Shown here in pieces: positions 17,474 through 24,596 of a DNA stretch of 64,000 bases. Below the pieces are notes generated by a model, which worked only from the letters and a program-made list of their open reading frames with translations, did no database searches and was not told the origin of the DNA. Position numbers and translations under genes: made by a program. Numbering within the stretch: the first letter of the stretch is position 1; the number at the start of each line of letters is the position of its first letter. Source of the DNA: Blastococcus sp. TF02A-30 (GTDB taxonomy: Bacteria; Actinomycetota; Actinomycetes; Mycobacteriales; Geodermatophilaceae); contig NZ_QOHJ01000005.1 in the NCBI RefSeq assembly GCF_003319185.1, positions 310,001 through 374,000 of the forward strand, read 5' to 3'.

Positions 17474-18382
17474 ATGGTCCTGCCCGGCGGTCCCGACTAC
17501 GACTCCGTCACCCTCGCCATCCCCACCGACGACCTGCGCCAGCTCGCCGATCACGACGCGCGGCCGCGCACCTTCGCCGGTGGCGCCGGCCCGATCGCCG
17601 CGCTGGACACCGGCCCGGGCAGGTCGGGCACGGTGCTCCTGGTCCCGGGCTACACGGGCAGCAAGGAGGACTTCGCCCCGCTGCTGCGGCCGCTCGCCTC
17701 GTCCGGGTACCGGGTGGTGGCCGTCGACCAGCGCGGGCAGTTCGAGTCGCCCGGTCCCGACGACCCGGCCGGCTACACCGTGCCCGAGCTCTGCCGTGAC
17801 GTCGTCGCCGTCGCGCGCGAGCTGCGCGAGGAGAACGGTGCGCCGCTGCACCTCCTGGGTCACAGCTTCGGCGGCCTGGTCACCCGGTCGGCGGTGATCG
17901 CCGAACCGGGGCTGTTCACCACGTTCACCCTGCTCGGCTCGGGACCGGCAGAGCTGGGCGGCCGGCGGGCGGAGCTGCTCGGTTTCCTCGGTCCGCTGCT
18001 GGACCAGGGCGGGGTCGAGCTGGTGCACCAGACGCTCGAGCAGGTGGCGATGACCGATCCCAAGGCGCAGGCGGTGCCGGCACCGACCCGCGAGTTCTAC
18101 GCGCGCCGCTTCCTGGCCAACAGCGCGGCCGGGCTGCGCGGGATGGCCGACGCGATGCTCGCCGAACCCGACCGCGTCGCGGAGCTGGCGGCCACCGGCG
18201 TCCCGGTGCTCGTGGCGCACGGCGAGGCCGACGACGCGTGGATGCCCCACGTGCAGGCGGACATGGCCCGCAGGCTCGGTGCGCGGTACGAGGTCATCGA
18301 CAACTCGATCCACTCCCCCGCGGTCGAGAACCCGGAACGCACAGTCCAGGTGCTCTGCGAGTTCTGGGGCTCGATCGCATGA
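17474..18382 (+). CDS. Alpha/beta hydrolase
   Basis: A 302-residue alpha/beta hydrolase with VPGYTGSKEDF (oxyanion region), GHSFGG (serine nucleophile), VAHGEADDAWMP (acid) and a late IDNSIHSPAVENPE (histidine). The triad is complete. The sequence DQRGQFESPGP resembles bromoperoxidase/lysophospholipase-type hydrolases, but substrate is unknown. The ATG is chosen at the start of conserved sequence; an open frame extends upstream through the previous gene's end and is not used. Its stop overlaps the ATG of the MpaB-like gene by four bases (ATGA), so the two are translationally coupled. Confidence 0.88.
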   Translation: MVLPGGPDYDSVTLAIPTDDLRQLADHDARPRTFAGGAGPIAALDTGPGRSGTVLLVPGYTGSKEDFAPLLRPLASSGYRVVAVDQRGQFESPGPDDPAGYTVPELCRDVVAVARELREENGAPLHLLGHSFGGLVTRSAVIAEPGLFTTFTLLGSGPAELGGRRAELLGFLGPLLDQGGVELVHQTLEQVAMTDPKAQAVPAPTREFYARRFLANSAAGLRGMADAMLAEPDRVAELAATGVPVLVAHGEADDAWMPHVQADMARRLGARYEVIDNSIHSPAVENPERTVQVLCEFWGSIA

Positions 18383-19260
18383 ACCGGCGCCTGGCCCCGC
18401 TCCCCTCCCCGGACGACTGGACCGAGGAGGAGGACCGGCTGGGCTTCTTCGGGCCGGGCAGCGTGACCTGGCGGATCCACGGCGACCCCGCCTACCACCT
18501 GGGCGCCATGCGGGCGCTGATGCTCCAGGCGCTGCACCCGGTGGCCATGGACGGCGTGGCGCGCAACTCCGCCGGATTCAAGGACGACTGGTGGATGCGG
18601 ATCACCCGCACCGGCCAGTACATGGAGACGGCCGTGTTCGGCACGCGGACCGAGGCCCGCCGGATGGCCGCCCGCGTGCGCGGCTACCACCGGAAGCTCT
18701 CCGGCGTCGAGGAGACGACCGGCCGGGCCTACCGGGTCGACGACCCCGACCTGCTGCTCTGGGTGCACAGCTGCGCGGTCGAGTCGATCCTGACCACCGC
18801 CCGCCGCGCCGGCCTGGACCTCCCGGACCGGGACGCGGACCGCTACGTGGCCGAGCAGGTCGCCTTCGCGCAGCTGGTCGGGGTGCCGCTGGAGACGGTG
18901 CCGACGTCGGTCGCCGAGCTCGACGCGTACTTCGCCGGCATCCGGCCCGAGCTGCGGGCCACCCCCGCGGCCGTGAAGGGCGTGCGGGACCTGTTCCTCC
19001 CGCCGATGCCCGGCTGGCTGCAGGTGCTCACGCCGGCCCGGCCGGTCTGGGGCTCGCTGGCAGGGCTCTGCTTCGCGCTGCTGCCGGGGTGGGCGCGGCG
19101 GATGTACTCCCTGCCGGGCCTCCCGCTGACCGACGCGGCGGCGACCACCGGCCTGCGCGCGTTCCGCGCCGGGTTCCTGGCGCTGCCCGACCGGGCGTAC
19201 CGCTCGCCGATCGTGCGGGCCGGGTTCGAGCGGGCCGGCGCGGAGCGGCTCAGCGCCTGA
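18379..19260 (+). CDS. MpaB/DUF2236-family oxygenase
   Basis: A 293-residue member of the MpaB/Lcp (DUF2236) family. It has GPGSVTWRIHGDPAY near the N-terminus, ALMLQALHPVAMDGVARNS, a MRITRTGQYMETAVFGT segment and WVHSCAVESIL, which carries the conserved histidine. Family members such as rubber oxygenase Lcp bind b-type haem using this histidine; many actinobacterial paralogues have no known substrate. It is translationally coupled to the upstream hydrolase, suggesting a two-step pathway. Its last 11 bases overlap the 3' end of the convergent small membrane protein gene. Confidence 0.88.
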   Translation: MNRRLAPLPSPDDWTEEEDRLGFFGPGSVTWRIHGDPAYHLGAMRALMLQALHPVAMDGVARNSAGFKDDWWMRITRTGQYMETAVFGTRTEARRMAARVRGYHRKLSGVEETTGRAYRVDDPDLLLWVHSCAVESILTTARRAGLDLPDRDADRYVAEQVAFAQLVGVPLETVPTSVAELDAYFAGIRPELRATPAAVKGVRDLFLPPMPGWLQVLTPARPVWGSLAGLCFALLPGWARRMYSLPGLPLTDAAATTGLRAFRAGFLALPDRAYRSPIVRAGFERAGAERLSA

Positions 19261-19564
19261 CCACCTCGGTCTCGGTGAACGCGGCGAGGCCGAGCAGGAC
19301 CGCGACCGGGAGGAAGAACAACCCGATGCCCTGCGCCAGGAGCACCGCCCAGACCAGCACGAGGACGGCGGCGGCGCCGGTCTGCCAGCTGGACGACGCG
19401 GTCGGCGCGGCGCGGTAGGCGGCGGCGCTCAGCGCCACGGGCACGCCGAGCAGGACGAGCGCCCACGCGCCGGAGTCCTGCCACGTGGTCACCGCCAGCG
19501 CGACCGCGAGGAGCACCGCCAGCCCCAGGGCCCAGCGGTGCAGGCCGCGGGTCGGCCCCGGCAC
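19250..19564 (-). CDS. Small four-helix membrane protein, function unknown
   Basis: A 104-residue hydrophobic protein with about four membrane segments (LGLAVLLAVALAVTTW, ALVLLGVPVALSAAAY, AAAVLVLVWAVLLAQ, LFFLPVAVLLGLAAF). I do not recognise the family. The start is GTG 19564 with GAGGAGG upstream; that site lies inside the end of the RecB-like gene, whose stop is 2 bases away, so the two form an operon. It converges with and overlaps the MpaB gene by 11 bases. Longer open frames continue upstream through the RecB gene and are out of phase with it. Confidence 0.75.
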   Translation of the reverse strand: MPGPTRGLHRWALGLAVLLAVALAVTTWQDSGAWALVLLGVPVALSAAAYRAAPTASSSWQTGAAAVLVLVWAVLLAQGIGLFFLPVAVLLGLAAFTETEVVRR

Positions 19565-19566
19565 GG

Positions 19567-20421
19567 TCAGTCCTCCTCGGGCAGGAAGCTCCACGGCTCC
19601 CGGGCCGGACCGGCCGCCTGGCCGGCCGGGCAGCTCGACCGGAAGTCGCACCACCCGCACTGCTTGCCCGGGACGGCGGGGAACGCCGCGTCCGGGTCCT
19701 GGCCGGCGGCCACGGCCTCGCTCGCCGCCTGGATGTCGATCGCGATGTCCTCGGCCCGCCGCGCGTGGTTGGCCAGCGACTTCTCGGTGTGCTCGAAGGC
19801 CGCGACCGTGCCGCTGGGCACGTGGTGCAGCTCCACCCGGCTGCACGGCCGGCGCATCGTCCGGCGGACGGCGAGCACGTACAGCGCCAGGGCCTGCGAG
19901 CCGCGCGCCTCGTCGTCGGTGCTCGGCGTCCGGCCGGTCTTGTAGTCGATGACGACGAGCTCGTCGCCGCGCTCGTCGATCCGGTCGACGCGACCCGACA
20001 GGGTCATGCGCTCGGTCATCGTGCTGACCGTGCGCTCGCGGGACCGCGGCTCGTCGGTGGGGTCGACGCCGTCGAGGTACTCGGTGAGCCAGCCGGCCGC
20101 GCGGGCCTTCCAGCGGTCGGACTGCTCGGCGTCGCGGAAGCCGGCCGGCGTCCAGGCGGCGTAGAGCAGCTGCCGCGCCGCGCCGGGCGTGCGGCGCTCG
20201 ACCGGCAGGTCCCACCACGAGGACAGCACCTGGTGCAGCGCCGTCCCGACCGTGTGGTGGGCGAAGCGGGGGCCGCGCGGCGGGGTGGGCCGGTCGACGT
20301 TGGCGTACCGGTAGCGGCGCGGGCAGTCGGAGAAGTCGGCCAGCGACTTCGGGCTGGCGCGCAGCAGCCGCCGGGGCATGCCGGGCAGGACCGCCTGGCC
20401 GCCGTCGGTCGGGTTGCGCAT
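19567..20421 (-). CDS. RecB-family Fe-S exonuclease (Cas4/RecB-like)
   Basis: A 284-residue standalone PD-(D/E)XK nuclease. It has SDCPRRYRY near residue 32, GTALHQVL (conserved histidine), GRVDRIDERGDELVVIDYKTGR (catalytic D and D-x-K), QALALY, and a terminal CGWCDFRSSC cluster. The first cysteine plus the terminal three form the 4Fe-4S arrangement of Cas4/AddB-type nucleases. There are no CRISPR repeats nearby, so a general DNA-repair role is more likely. ATG 20421 is chosen; GTG 20430 in frame is possible. It lies downstream of the PHP-domain gene on the same strand with a 38-base gap. Confidence 0.88.
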   Translation of the reverse strand: MRNPTDGGQAVLPGMPRRLLRASPKSLADFSDCPRRYRYANVDRPTPPRGPRFAHHTVGTALHQVLSSWWDLPVERRTPGAARQLLYAAWTPAGFRDAEQSDRWKARAAGWLTEYLDGVDPTDEPRSRERTVSTMTERMTLSGRVDRIDERGDELVVIDYKTGRTPSTDDEARGSQALALYVLAVRRTMRRPCSRVELHHVPSGTVAAFEHTEKSLANHARRAEDIAIDIQAASEAVAAGQDPDAAFPAVPGKQCGWCDFRSSCPAGQAAGPAREPWSFLPEED

Positions 20422-20459
20422 GCCCGCCACGGTAACCAGCGGGGCCGACGTCCCGGCGC

Positions 20460-21317
20460 TCAGTCGCGGTACGGCGCGGCGCCGGTACCGGCGGCCAGCA
20501 GCGCCTCGTACTGCTCCGGGTCGGTGGTGCAGGCGCCGATCGGCGTCGTCTTGTTGGCCCCGTGGTAGTCGCTGGAGCCGGTGCGCAGCAGTCCGAGCTC
20601 GTCGGCCAGGCCCCGCATGTGGGCCCGCTCCTCGTCGCTGTGGTCCGGGTGGTCCACCTCCAGACCGAGCAGGCCCGCCTCGGCCATGGCGGCGACGGCG
20701 TCGTCGCCGACCACCCGGCCCCGCTTGGTGGCCAGGCCGTGGGCGAACACCGGCACTCCCCCGGCGGCCCGGACCAGCGCGATGCCCTCGCGCACGTCGG
20801 TGTCGGCCTTGGCCACGTAGTAGGGGCTGCGGTGGTGCAGCAGCGTGGCGAAGGCCTGGTCGACGGACGCGACGACGCCCGCCCGCACCAGCGCCCGCGC
20901 CACGTGCGGCCGGCCGACCACGCCGCCCTCGGAGGCGGCGACGATCTCCTCCCACGCCACCGGGTGCCCGTCGGCGGCCAGCGCCTCGACGATCCGCTCG
21001 CCGCGGCTGAGCCGCTCGTCACGGAGGCGGGCGCGCTCGGCCGCGAAGGCGGGTGACAGCGGGTCGAACAGGTAGGCCAGCAGGTGGACGCTGATCGGTG
21101 GCTGGTCGTCGGGGAACCAGCGGCAGGACAGCTCCATGCCGGGGACGACGGTGAGGCCGGGCGGCCGCGCCTCCTCGGCGAGCGCCCAGCCGGCGGTGGT
21201 GTCGTGGTCGGTGAGCGCGACGACGTCGAGCCCGGCCGCGCCGGCGGTTGCCAGCAGCTGCGCCGGGGTCTCGGTGCCGTCGGACACCGAGGAGTGGGTG
21301 TGCAGGTCGATCCGCAT
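20460..21317 (-). CDS. PHP-domain phosphoesterase (TrpH/YciV-like)
   Basis: A 285-residue PHP-superfamily metal phosphoesterase. It begins MRIDLHTHSSVSDGTETP (first metal-binding HxH) and continues with ALTDHDTTAGW, PGMELSC, GRPHVARALV, FAHGL and a C-terminal TGSSDYHG. All are PHP metal-site motifs and appear intact. Close relatives hydrolyse 3',5'-nucleoside bisphosphates or short RNA ends; that activity is inferred. ATG 21317 gives the canonical N-terminus; a GTG one codon earlier is also in frame. It sits with the RecB nuclease and PH-domain genes in a minus-strand run. Confidence 0.9.
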   Translation of the reverse strand: MRIDLHTHSSVSDGTETPAQLLATAGAAGLDVVALTDHDTTAGWALAEEARPPGLTVVPGMELSCRWFPDDQPPISVHLLAYLFDPLSPAFAAERARLRDERLSRGERIVEALAADGHPVAWEEIVAASEGGVVGRPHVARALVRAGVVASVDQAFATLLHHRSPYYVAKADTDVREGIALVRAAGGVPVFAHGLATKRGRVVGDDAVAAMAEAGLLGLEVDHPDHSDEERAHMRGLADELGLLRTGSSDYHGANKTTPIGACTTDPEQYEALLAAGTGAAPYRD

Positions 21318-21364
21318 CACCGGTCAGCCTGCCCCACCGGTCCGCCGCGCACCCGTCGGGGAGG

Positions 21365-22006
21365 TCAGGACTGCTGCGGGGGCAGCGGCGGGATGGGTGC
21401 GGTGTCCCGCCGGTCCTGCGACGGCGGCTGCGGGGGTGGCGGCGGGTCGGGGTTGCCCTCGTCGTCCCCACCGGAGGCGGCGCCGCCCCAGTCGCTGCTG
21501 AACAGCAGCTTGCTGACCTCCTTGTAGAGGTTCTGCGCGTCGGGCATGTACGGCAGGTTGCGCAGCGCCTGGTCCTGGCCGGCCGACTCGAAGCGGAAGG
21601 TGCCGTAGCCGAGGATCTGTCCGCCCAGGGTCTCCTTCCACGTGAGGTCGGTGATCCGGCGCAGCGGCAGCAGCGTGACGGTCCGGACGATGACGCCGGA
21701 GGTCAGCAGCACCCGGCGCCGGGTGACGATGAAGTACCGCATCCACCACTCGCCGACGCGCAGCCCGAAGACGACGAGGGCGACCAGCACCGCGACCAGC
21801 CCGACCAGCGTGGTGAACCGGTTGTCGGGGTCGAGCAGGAAGAGCCATCCGCCGACGAGGAACACCGGCAGGAACCGCAGCGTGGGCTCGATGAGCACCG
21901 CCCAGTGCCGGCGGGTCGCGAGCACGACCTCCTCGTCGTCGAGGAGGTACTTGGCGGCGTCCTTGCTGGCCCGGCCGGGCAGCCGGTCCGTCCCGGTGGC
22001 GGTCAC
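21365..22006 (-). CDS. PH-domain membrane protein (bPH2/YdbS-like)
   Basis: A 213-residue protein with two membrane helices (about 41-58 and 66-82), followed by a bacterial pleckstrin-homology domain. The latter has the typical YFIVTRRRVLLTSGVIVRTVTLLPLRRITDLT pattern and GTFRFESAG. The C-terminus is a proline-rich tail (PDPPPPPQPP) that may bind partner proteins. The GTG start at 22006 is 7 bases downstream of the stop of the 52-residue small protein, so the two are probably one operon. Function of this family is not established. Confidence 0.85.
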   Translation of the reverse strand: MTATGTDRLPGRASKDAAKYLLDDEEVVLATRRHWAVLIEPTLRFLPVFLVGGWLFLLDPDNRFTTLVGLVAVLVALVVFGLRVGEWWMRYFIVTRRRVLLTSGVIVRTVTLLPLRRITDLTWKETLGGQILGYGTFRFESAGQDQALRNLPYMPDAQNLYKEVSKLLFSSDWGGAASGGDDEGNPDPPPPPQPPSQDRRDTAPIPPLPPQQS

Positions 22007-22013
22007 GCCGGGC

Positions 22014-22172
22014 TCAGGTCAGCGACGTCACGAAGGCGGCCAGCGACGAGGCGGCGTCCCCGAGGGCCTCCCCGGCGTTGCGGACCATCTCGGCGGAGGA
22101 CTCCGGAGCCTGGATGACGTACCAGACCACGAAGGCGACCACCAACCAGGTGAGGACCTTCTTCAGGTTCAC
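22014..22172 (-). CDS. 52-residue single-helix membrane protein
   Basis: A short gene that reads VNLKKVLTWLVVAFVVWYVI at its start, then QAPESSAEMVRNAG and a helical Ala-rich end. One membrane helix is evident (about 6-20), with a likely periplasmic or cytoplasmic amphipathic tail. Support comes from GGAGG about 6 bases before GTG 22172, strong G/C third-position bias throughout, and tight spacing (7 bases) to the PH-domain gene downstream. I do not recognise a named family. Its association with the PH-domain membrane protein suggests they act together. Confidence 0.75.
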   Translation of the reverse strand: MNLKKVLTWLVVAFVVWYVIQAPESSAEMVRNAGEALGDAASSLAAFVTSLT

Positions 22173-22358
22173 CGCCACCTCCGGAGCTCTCGAACGGGCA
22201 GGTCGGACGACGCCCCGGACCTGCGTGGGAAGGCCCGCCGTCGGGGTGCGGCGGACGCGTTCGTCCCATGGGTAACACAGGCCCCAGCCGGGTCGACCGC
22301 GACGCGCCGATCATGAAACGGGCCAGGGCGTTCCCGTCGGCGGGCCGTCACCGGCCGG

Positions 22359-22982
22359 TCACCGTCCCGGCAGGAGGTGCTCGCTGGGCGGGCCGAGCGG
22401 GAGGTCGGGGTAGATCCGGTCCCTCAGGTCCAGGAGCCGGAGCTCCTCGGCCAGCAGCCAGGCGGCGTCCATCGGCCAGGTGACCAGCCACAGCCAGACC
22501 CCGTAGGCCTCGCCGACGAAGGCGGCGCGGTCGTCGGTGGTCGGCACCGCCCACAGGGGTGTGTGCTGGCCGGCCGCCTCGACGTGCACGGACGCGGGGC
22601 CGGTGATGACGTCGCCCGGGTCGAGGCCGGGCAGCCCGGCGTAGCCGCACCCGACGCCGGTGCCGGGCTCCTCGGCGACGAGCACCAGCTCGGCCGAGCC
22701 CCCCAGGGGCGCCGGCCCGGCGGTGTCGACGACGATCGCCCGCGCCCCGGGCTCGCCGCCCCACGCCAGGCCGGTCACCGACCAGCCGGCCGGGACGGGG
22801 TCGGGCACCCACGCGGGCACCCGCGCGTCGGCGGTGACGGCCGCGATCGCGTCGTGGGCCACGAGGACCGTGTGGTGCAGGGGCGTGACCGCGCCGTGCG
22901 TGTGGCACCACGCCTGGGCGGCGGAGCCGTGGCGGACGACCAGCTCCTCGCCGCAGCGGGGGCACACCGGCGAGACGCTCAT
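22359..22982 (-). CDS. DUF6758 family protein with N-terminal zinc ribbon
   Basis: A 207-residue soluble protein starting with a CPRCGEEL zinc-knuckle half and a later WCHTHG that could supply the other ligands. The rest has VPDPVPAGWSVTGLAWGGE and a terminal YPDLPLGPPSEHL, matching the actinobacterial DUF6758 family, commonly found next to PHP and PH-domain genes as here. Function unknown. ATG 22982; AGGACGG lies about 10 bases upstream. The 186-base gap to the small-protein gene contains an inverted repeat GCAGGTC/GACCTGC (22198-22224) and nothing else I can identify. Confidence 0.82.
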   Translation of the reverse strand: MSVSPVCPRCGEELVVRHGSAAQAWCHTHGAVTPLHHTVLVAHDAIAAVTADARVPAWVPDPVPAGWSVTGLAWGGEPGARAIVVDTAGPAPLGGSAELVLVAEEPGTGVGCGYAGLPGLDPGDVITGPASVHVEAAGQHTPLWAVPTTDDRAAFVGEAYGVWLWLVTWPMDAAWLLAEELRLLDLRDRIYPDLPLGPPSEHLLPGR

Positions 22983-23030
22983 CGGGGATCACCGTCCTGG
23001 GACGTGCGGGCTTCGTCAAGCGCAGCTGCG

Positions 23031-23036
23031 TAGCGT
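23031..23036 (+). promoter_or_regulatory. -10 element of a leaderless transcript (NUDIX gene)
   Basis: TAGCGT is followed by exactly 6 bases and then GTG 23043, placing the expected transcription start on the start codon. No Shine-Dalgarno site is present. Confidence 0.5.
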
Positions 23037-23042
23037 GGCGGC

Positions 23043-23462
23043 GTGACTGCCGTCGAGGACCTGCCGCTGGTGCCGTGCGTGGGCGCCGTGGTCCTCGACG
23101 ACGCCGGCCGGCTGCTGCTGATCCGCCGCGGGCACGCCCCCAGCGCGGGGCTGTGGTCGGTGCCCGGCGGCCGGGTGGAGGCCGGCGAGTCCGCCGTGGA
23201 GGCGGTCGAGCGCGAGGTGCTCGAGGAGACCGGGCTGCGGGTGCGGGCCGGCGCCGAGGTGGGCCGGATCCGCATCCCCGGCGACGGGGTCGTGTACGAC
23301 GTCGCCGACTTCGCCTGCACGCTGCTGGATCCCGCAGCCGCGCCGGTGGCCGGGGACGACGCCGCCGACGTGCTGTTCGCCGACGCCGCGACCCTGGACC
23401 GGTTGGCGTGCACGCCGCTGCTGGTGGAGACGCTGCGCGCGTGGGGGGCGCTGCCGGGCTGA
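23043..23462 (+). CDS. NUDIX hydrolase
   Basis: A 139-residue NUDIX protein with a complete box: [23 protein letters not shown] (residues 44-66; conserved G, E, R-E-x-x-E-E and G). It hydrolyses a nucleoside diphosphate linked to some moiety; the substrate is not predictable. The start is GTG 23043, probably leaderless given the -10 hexamer 6 bases upstream. The gene is divergent from DUF6758 and converges with the MaoC gene, sharing a hairpin over both stop codons. Confidence 0.92.
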   Translation: MTAVEDLPLVPCVGAVVLDDAGRLLLIRRGHAPSAGLWSVPGGRVEAGESAVEAVEREVLEETGLRVRAGAEVGRIRIPGDGVVYDVADFACTLLDPAAAPVAGDDAADVLFADAATLDRLACTPLLVETLRAWGALPG

Positions 23463-23504
23463 GCCGGCAGCACCCCGGGCACGTCGCGTCTCCCCGGCTC
23501 AGCC
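23457..23504. terminator. Hairpin spanning two convergent stop codons
   Basis: Arms GGCTGAGCCGG (23457-23467) and CCGGCTCAGCC (23494-23504) are perfect 11-bp complements around a 26-base loop. Each arm contains the stop codon of one of the convergent genes (NUDIX and MaoC). Confidence 0.55.
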
Positions 23505-24008
23505 GCGGGGCGTGGGCTCCGGGCGGCCGGGCTGCTCGCCGCCGCGGGCCTCGCCGTAGGACCGCTTGGGCACCATGACCTTGCGCCGGAAGATGCAGAC
23601 GACGGTGCCGTCCTGCTTGTAGCCGATCGTCTCGACGTGGACGATGCCGCGGTCGTCCTTGGACTTGGACTCGGTCTTGTCCAGGACGGTCGTCTCGCCG
23701 TAGATCGTGTCGCCGTGGAAGGTCGGCGCCACGTGCCGCAGCGACTCGATCTCCAGGTTGGCGATCGCCTTGCCCGACACGTCGGGGACGCTCATGCCGA
23801 GCAGGAGCGAGTAGATGTAGTTGCCGACGACGACGTTCTTGCCGAAGTCGGTGGTCTTCTCCGCGTAGTTCACGTCCATGTGCAGCGGGTGGTGGTTCAT
23901 GGTGAGCAGGCAGAACAGGTGGTCGTCGTACTCGGTGACGGTCTTCCCGGGCCAGTGCTTGTAGACGGCCCCGACCTCGAACTCCTCGTAGTACCGACCG
24001 AACTGCAT
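23499..24008 (-). CDS. MaoC-family (R)-hydratase/dehydratase
   Basis: A 169-residue hot-dog-fold protein. FGRYYEEFEVGAVYKHWPGKTVTE, then MNHHPLHMDVNYAEKTTDFGKNVVVG (the hydratase D-x(4)-H-like region) and a typical GDTIYGETTVLDKTESKSKDDRGIV are all MaoC signatures. It likely hydrates an enoyl-CoA such as a mesaconyl- or methylcrotonyl-type substrate; the specific one is unknown. ATG 24008 is preceded by GGGAG. A longer in-frame extension to 24188 has poor coding bias. It is followed on the same strand by no close gene and has its own promoter region. Confidence 0.9.
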   Translation of the reverse strand: MQFGRYYEEFEVGAVYKHWPGKTVTEYDDHLFCLLTMNHHPLHMDVNYAEKTTDFGKNVVVGNYIYSLLLGMSVPDVSGKAIANLEIESLRHVAPTFHGDTIYGETTVLDKTESKSKDDRGIVHVETIGYKQDGTVVCIFRRKVMVPKRSYGEARGGEQPGRPEPTPRG

Positions 24009-24109
24009 GGACTCGCTCCCGACCTCGACGCGCGTGCGGGTGCACCGGTCGACCGGGCCACGGCAGTCCAGGCGTGCGCCGGCCCCGCAGCCCGTGACGG
24101 AGCACCGGT

Positions 24110-24136
24110 GACCCGTCTGGACGGGTCGTGATCTTA
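24110..24136 (-). promoter_or_regulatory. Promoter with operator-like palindrome upstream of the MaoC gene
   Basis: On the minus strand TAAGAT (24131-24136) is a good -10. The palindrome GACCCGT-CTGG-ACGGGTC (24110-24127) lies over the predicted transcription start, a usual place for a repressor site. The rest of the 196-base gap (24009-24204) shows nothing else. Confidence 0.42.
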
Positions 24137-24204
24137 CGGAGGCCCCGGCCGGCCGCACGCGGAGCGGCCCGACCGGAGCTCCGCGCACCGGTCCAGCGGC
24201 GTGG

Positions 24205-24498
24205 TCAGAGCATCGCCCCGATGCGGGCCGCCATGTCGGCCTCGTGCTGCTGGTAGGACCCGGCGACGGCGGTGAGCAGGCCGCCCATACCGGTCAGCGC
24301 GTCGCTGACCCCCTGCGCCGAGCGTCGCCACTGCTCGTAGAGCTCGGTGAACTGGGCGGCCGCCTGGCTGTCGGTCCAGCCGTCGAGCACCGACGAGTTG
24401 ATGCTGCCGGACAGGACGGCGTGCCGTCCGGCGGTCTCCGCGGCCTCGGCGCGGCACTGCCCCGCCATCGAGTGCAGGGTTCCGATGTCGACCTTCAC
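24205..24498 (-). CDS. WXG100-like type VII secretion substrate
   Basis: A 97-residue helical-hairpin protein of ESAT-6/WXG100 size. The turn carries W-T-D (W41) in place of W-x-G, and the C-terminal helix has the secretion signal YxxxE (Y82-E86, YQQHE). These are the two hallmarks of type VII substrates, although the glycine is missing. The GTG start has an excellent GGAGGAGGAG upstream. It is divergent from the FHA/FtsK ATPase gene across an 89-base shared promoter, suggesting that this ATPase exports it. No second WXG partner lies beside it, so it may form a homodimer. Confidence 0.82.
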   Translation of the reverse strand: MKVDIGTLHSMAGQCRAEAAETAGRHAVLSGSINSSVLDGWTDSQAAAQFTELYEQWRRSAQGVSDALTGMGGLLTAVAGSYQQHEADMAARIGAML

Positions 24499-24569
24499 GT
24501 CTCCTCCTCCGATCCGGGTCCGTCCCGGTCGGCCGAACGCTAGGTGCCGGCAGGAGGGGGCGGCTCCGA

Positions 24570-24596
24570 CCGTCCACAGCCCCCCGGTTGTCCACA
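24570..24596 (+). promoter_or_regulatory. Two DnaA-box-like sequences in the WXG/FtsK divergent promoter
   Basis: TTGTCCACA (24588-24596) equals the actinobacterial DnaA-box consensus, and CCGTCCACA (24570-24578) matches 7 of 9, 18 bases upstream. Chance occurrence is possible in this base composition. Confidence 0.3.

Noticed and set aside
19567-20421. Cas4 of a CRISPR system
   Set aside because: No CRISPR repeat array or other cas gene is in the window; a standalone RecB-type nuclease fits better.
24009-24188. 60-residue N-terminal extension of the MaoC protein
   Set aside because: It would place the -10 element and operator-like palindrome inside the gene, and the extension has poor codon bias and no domain.
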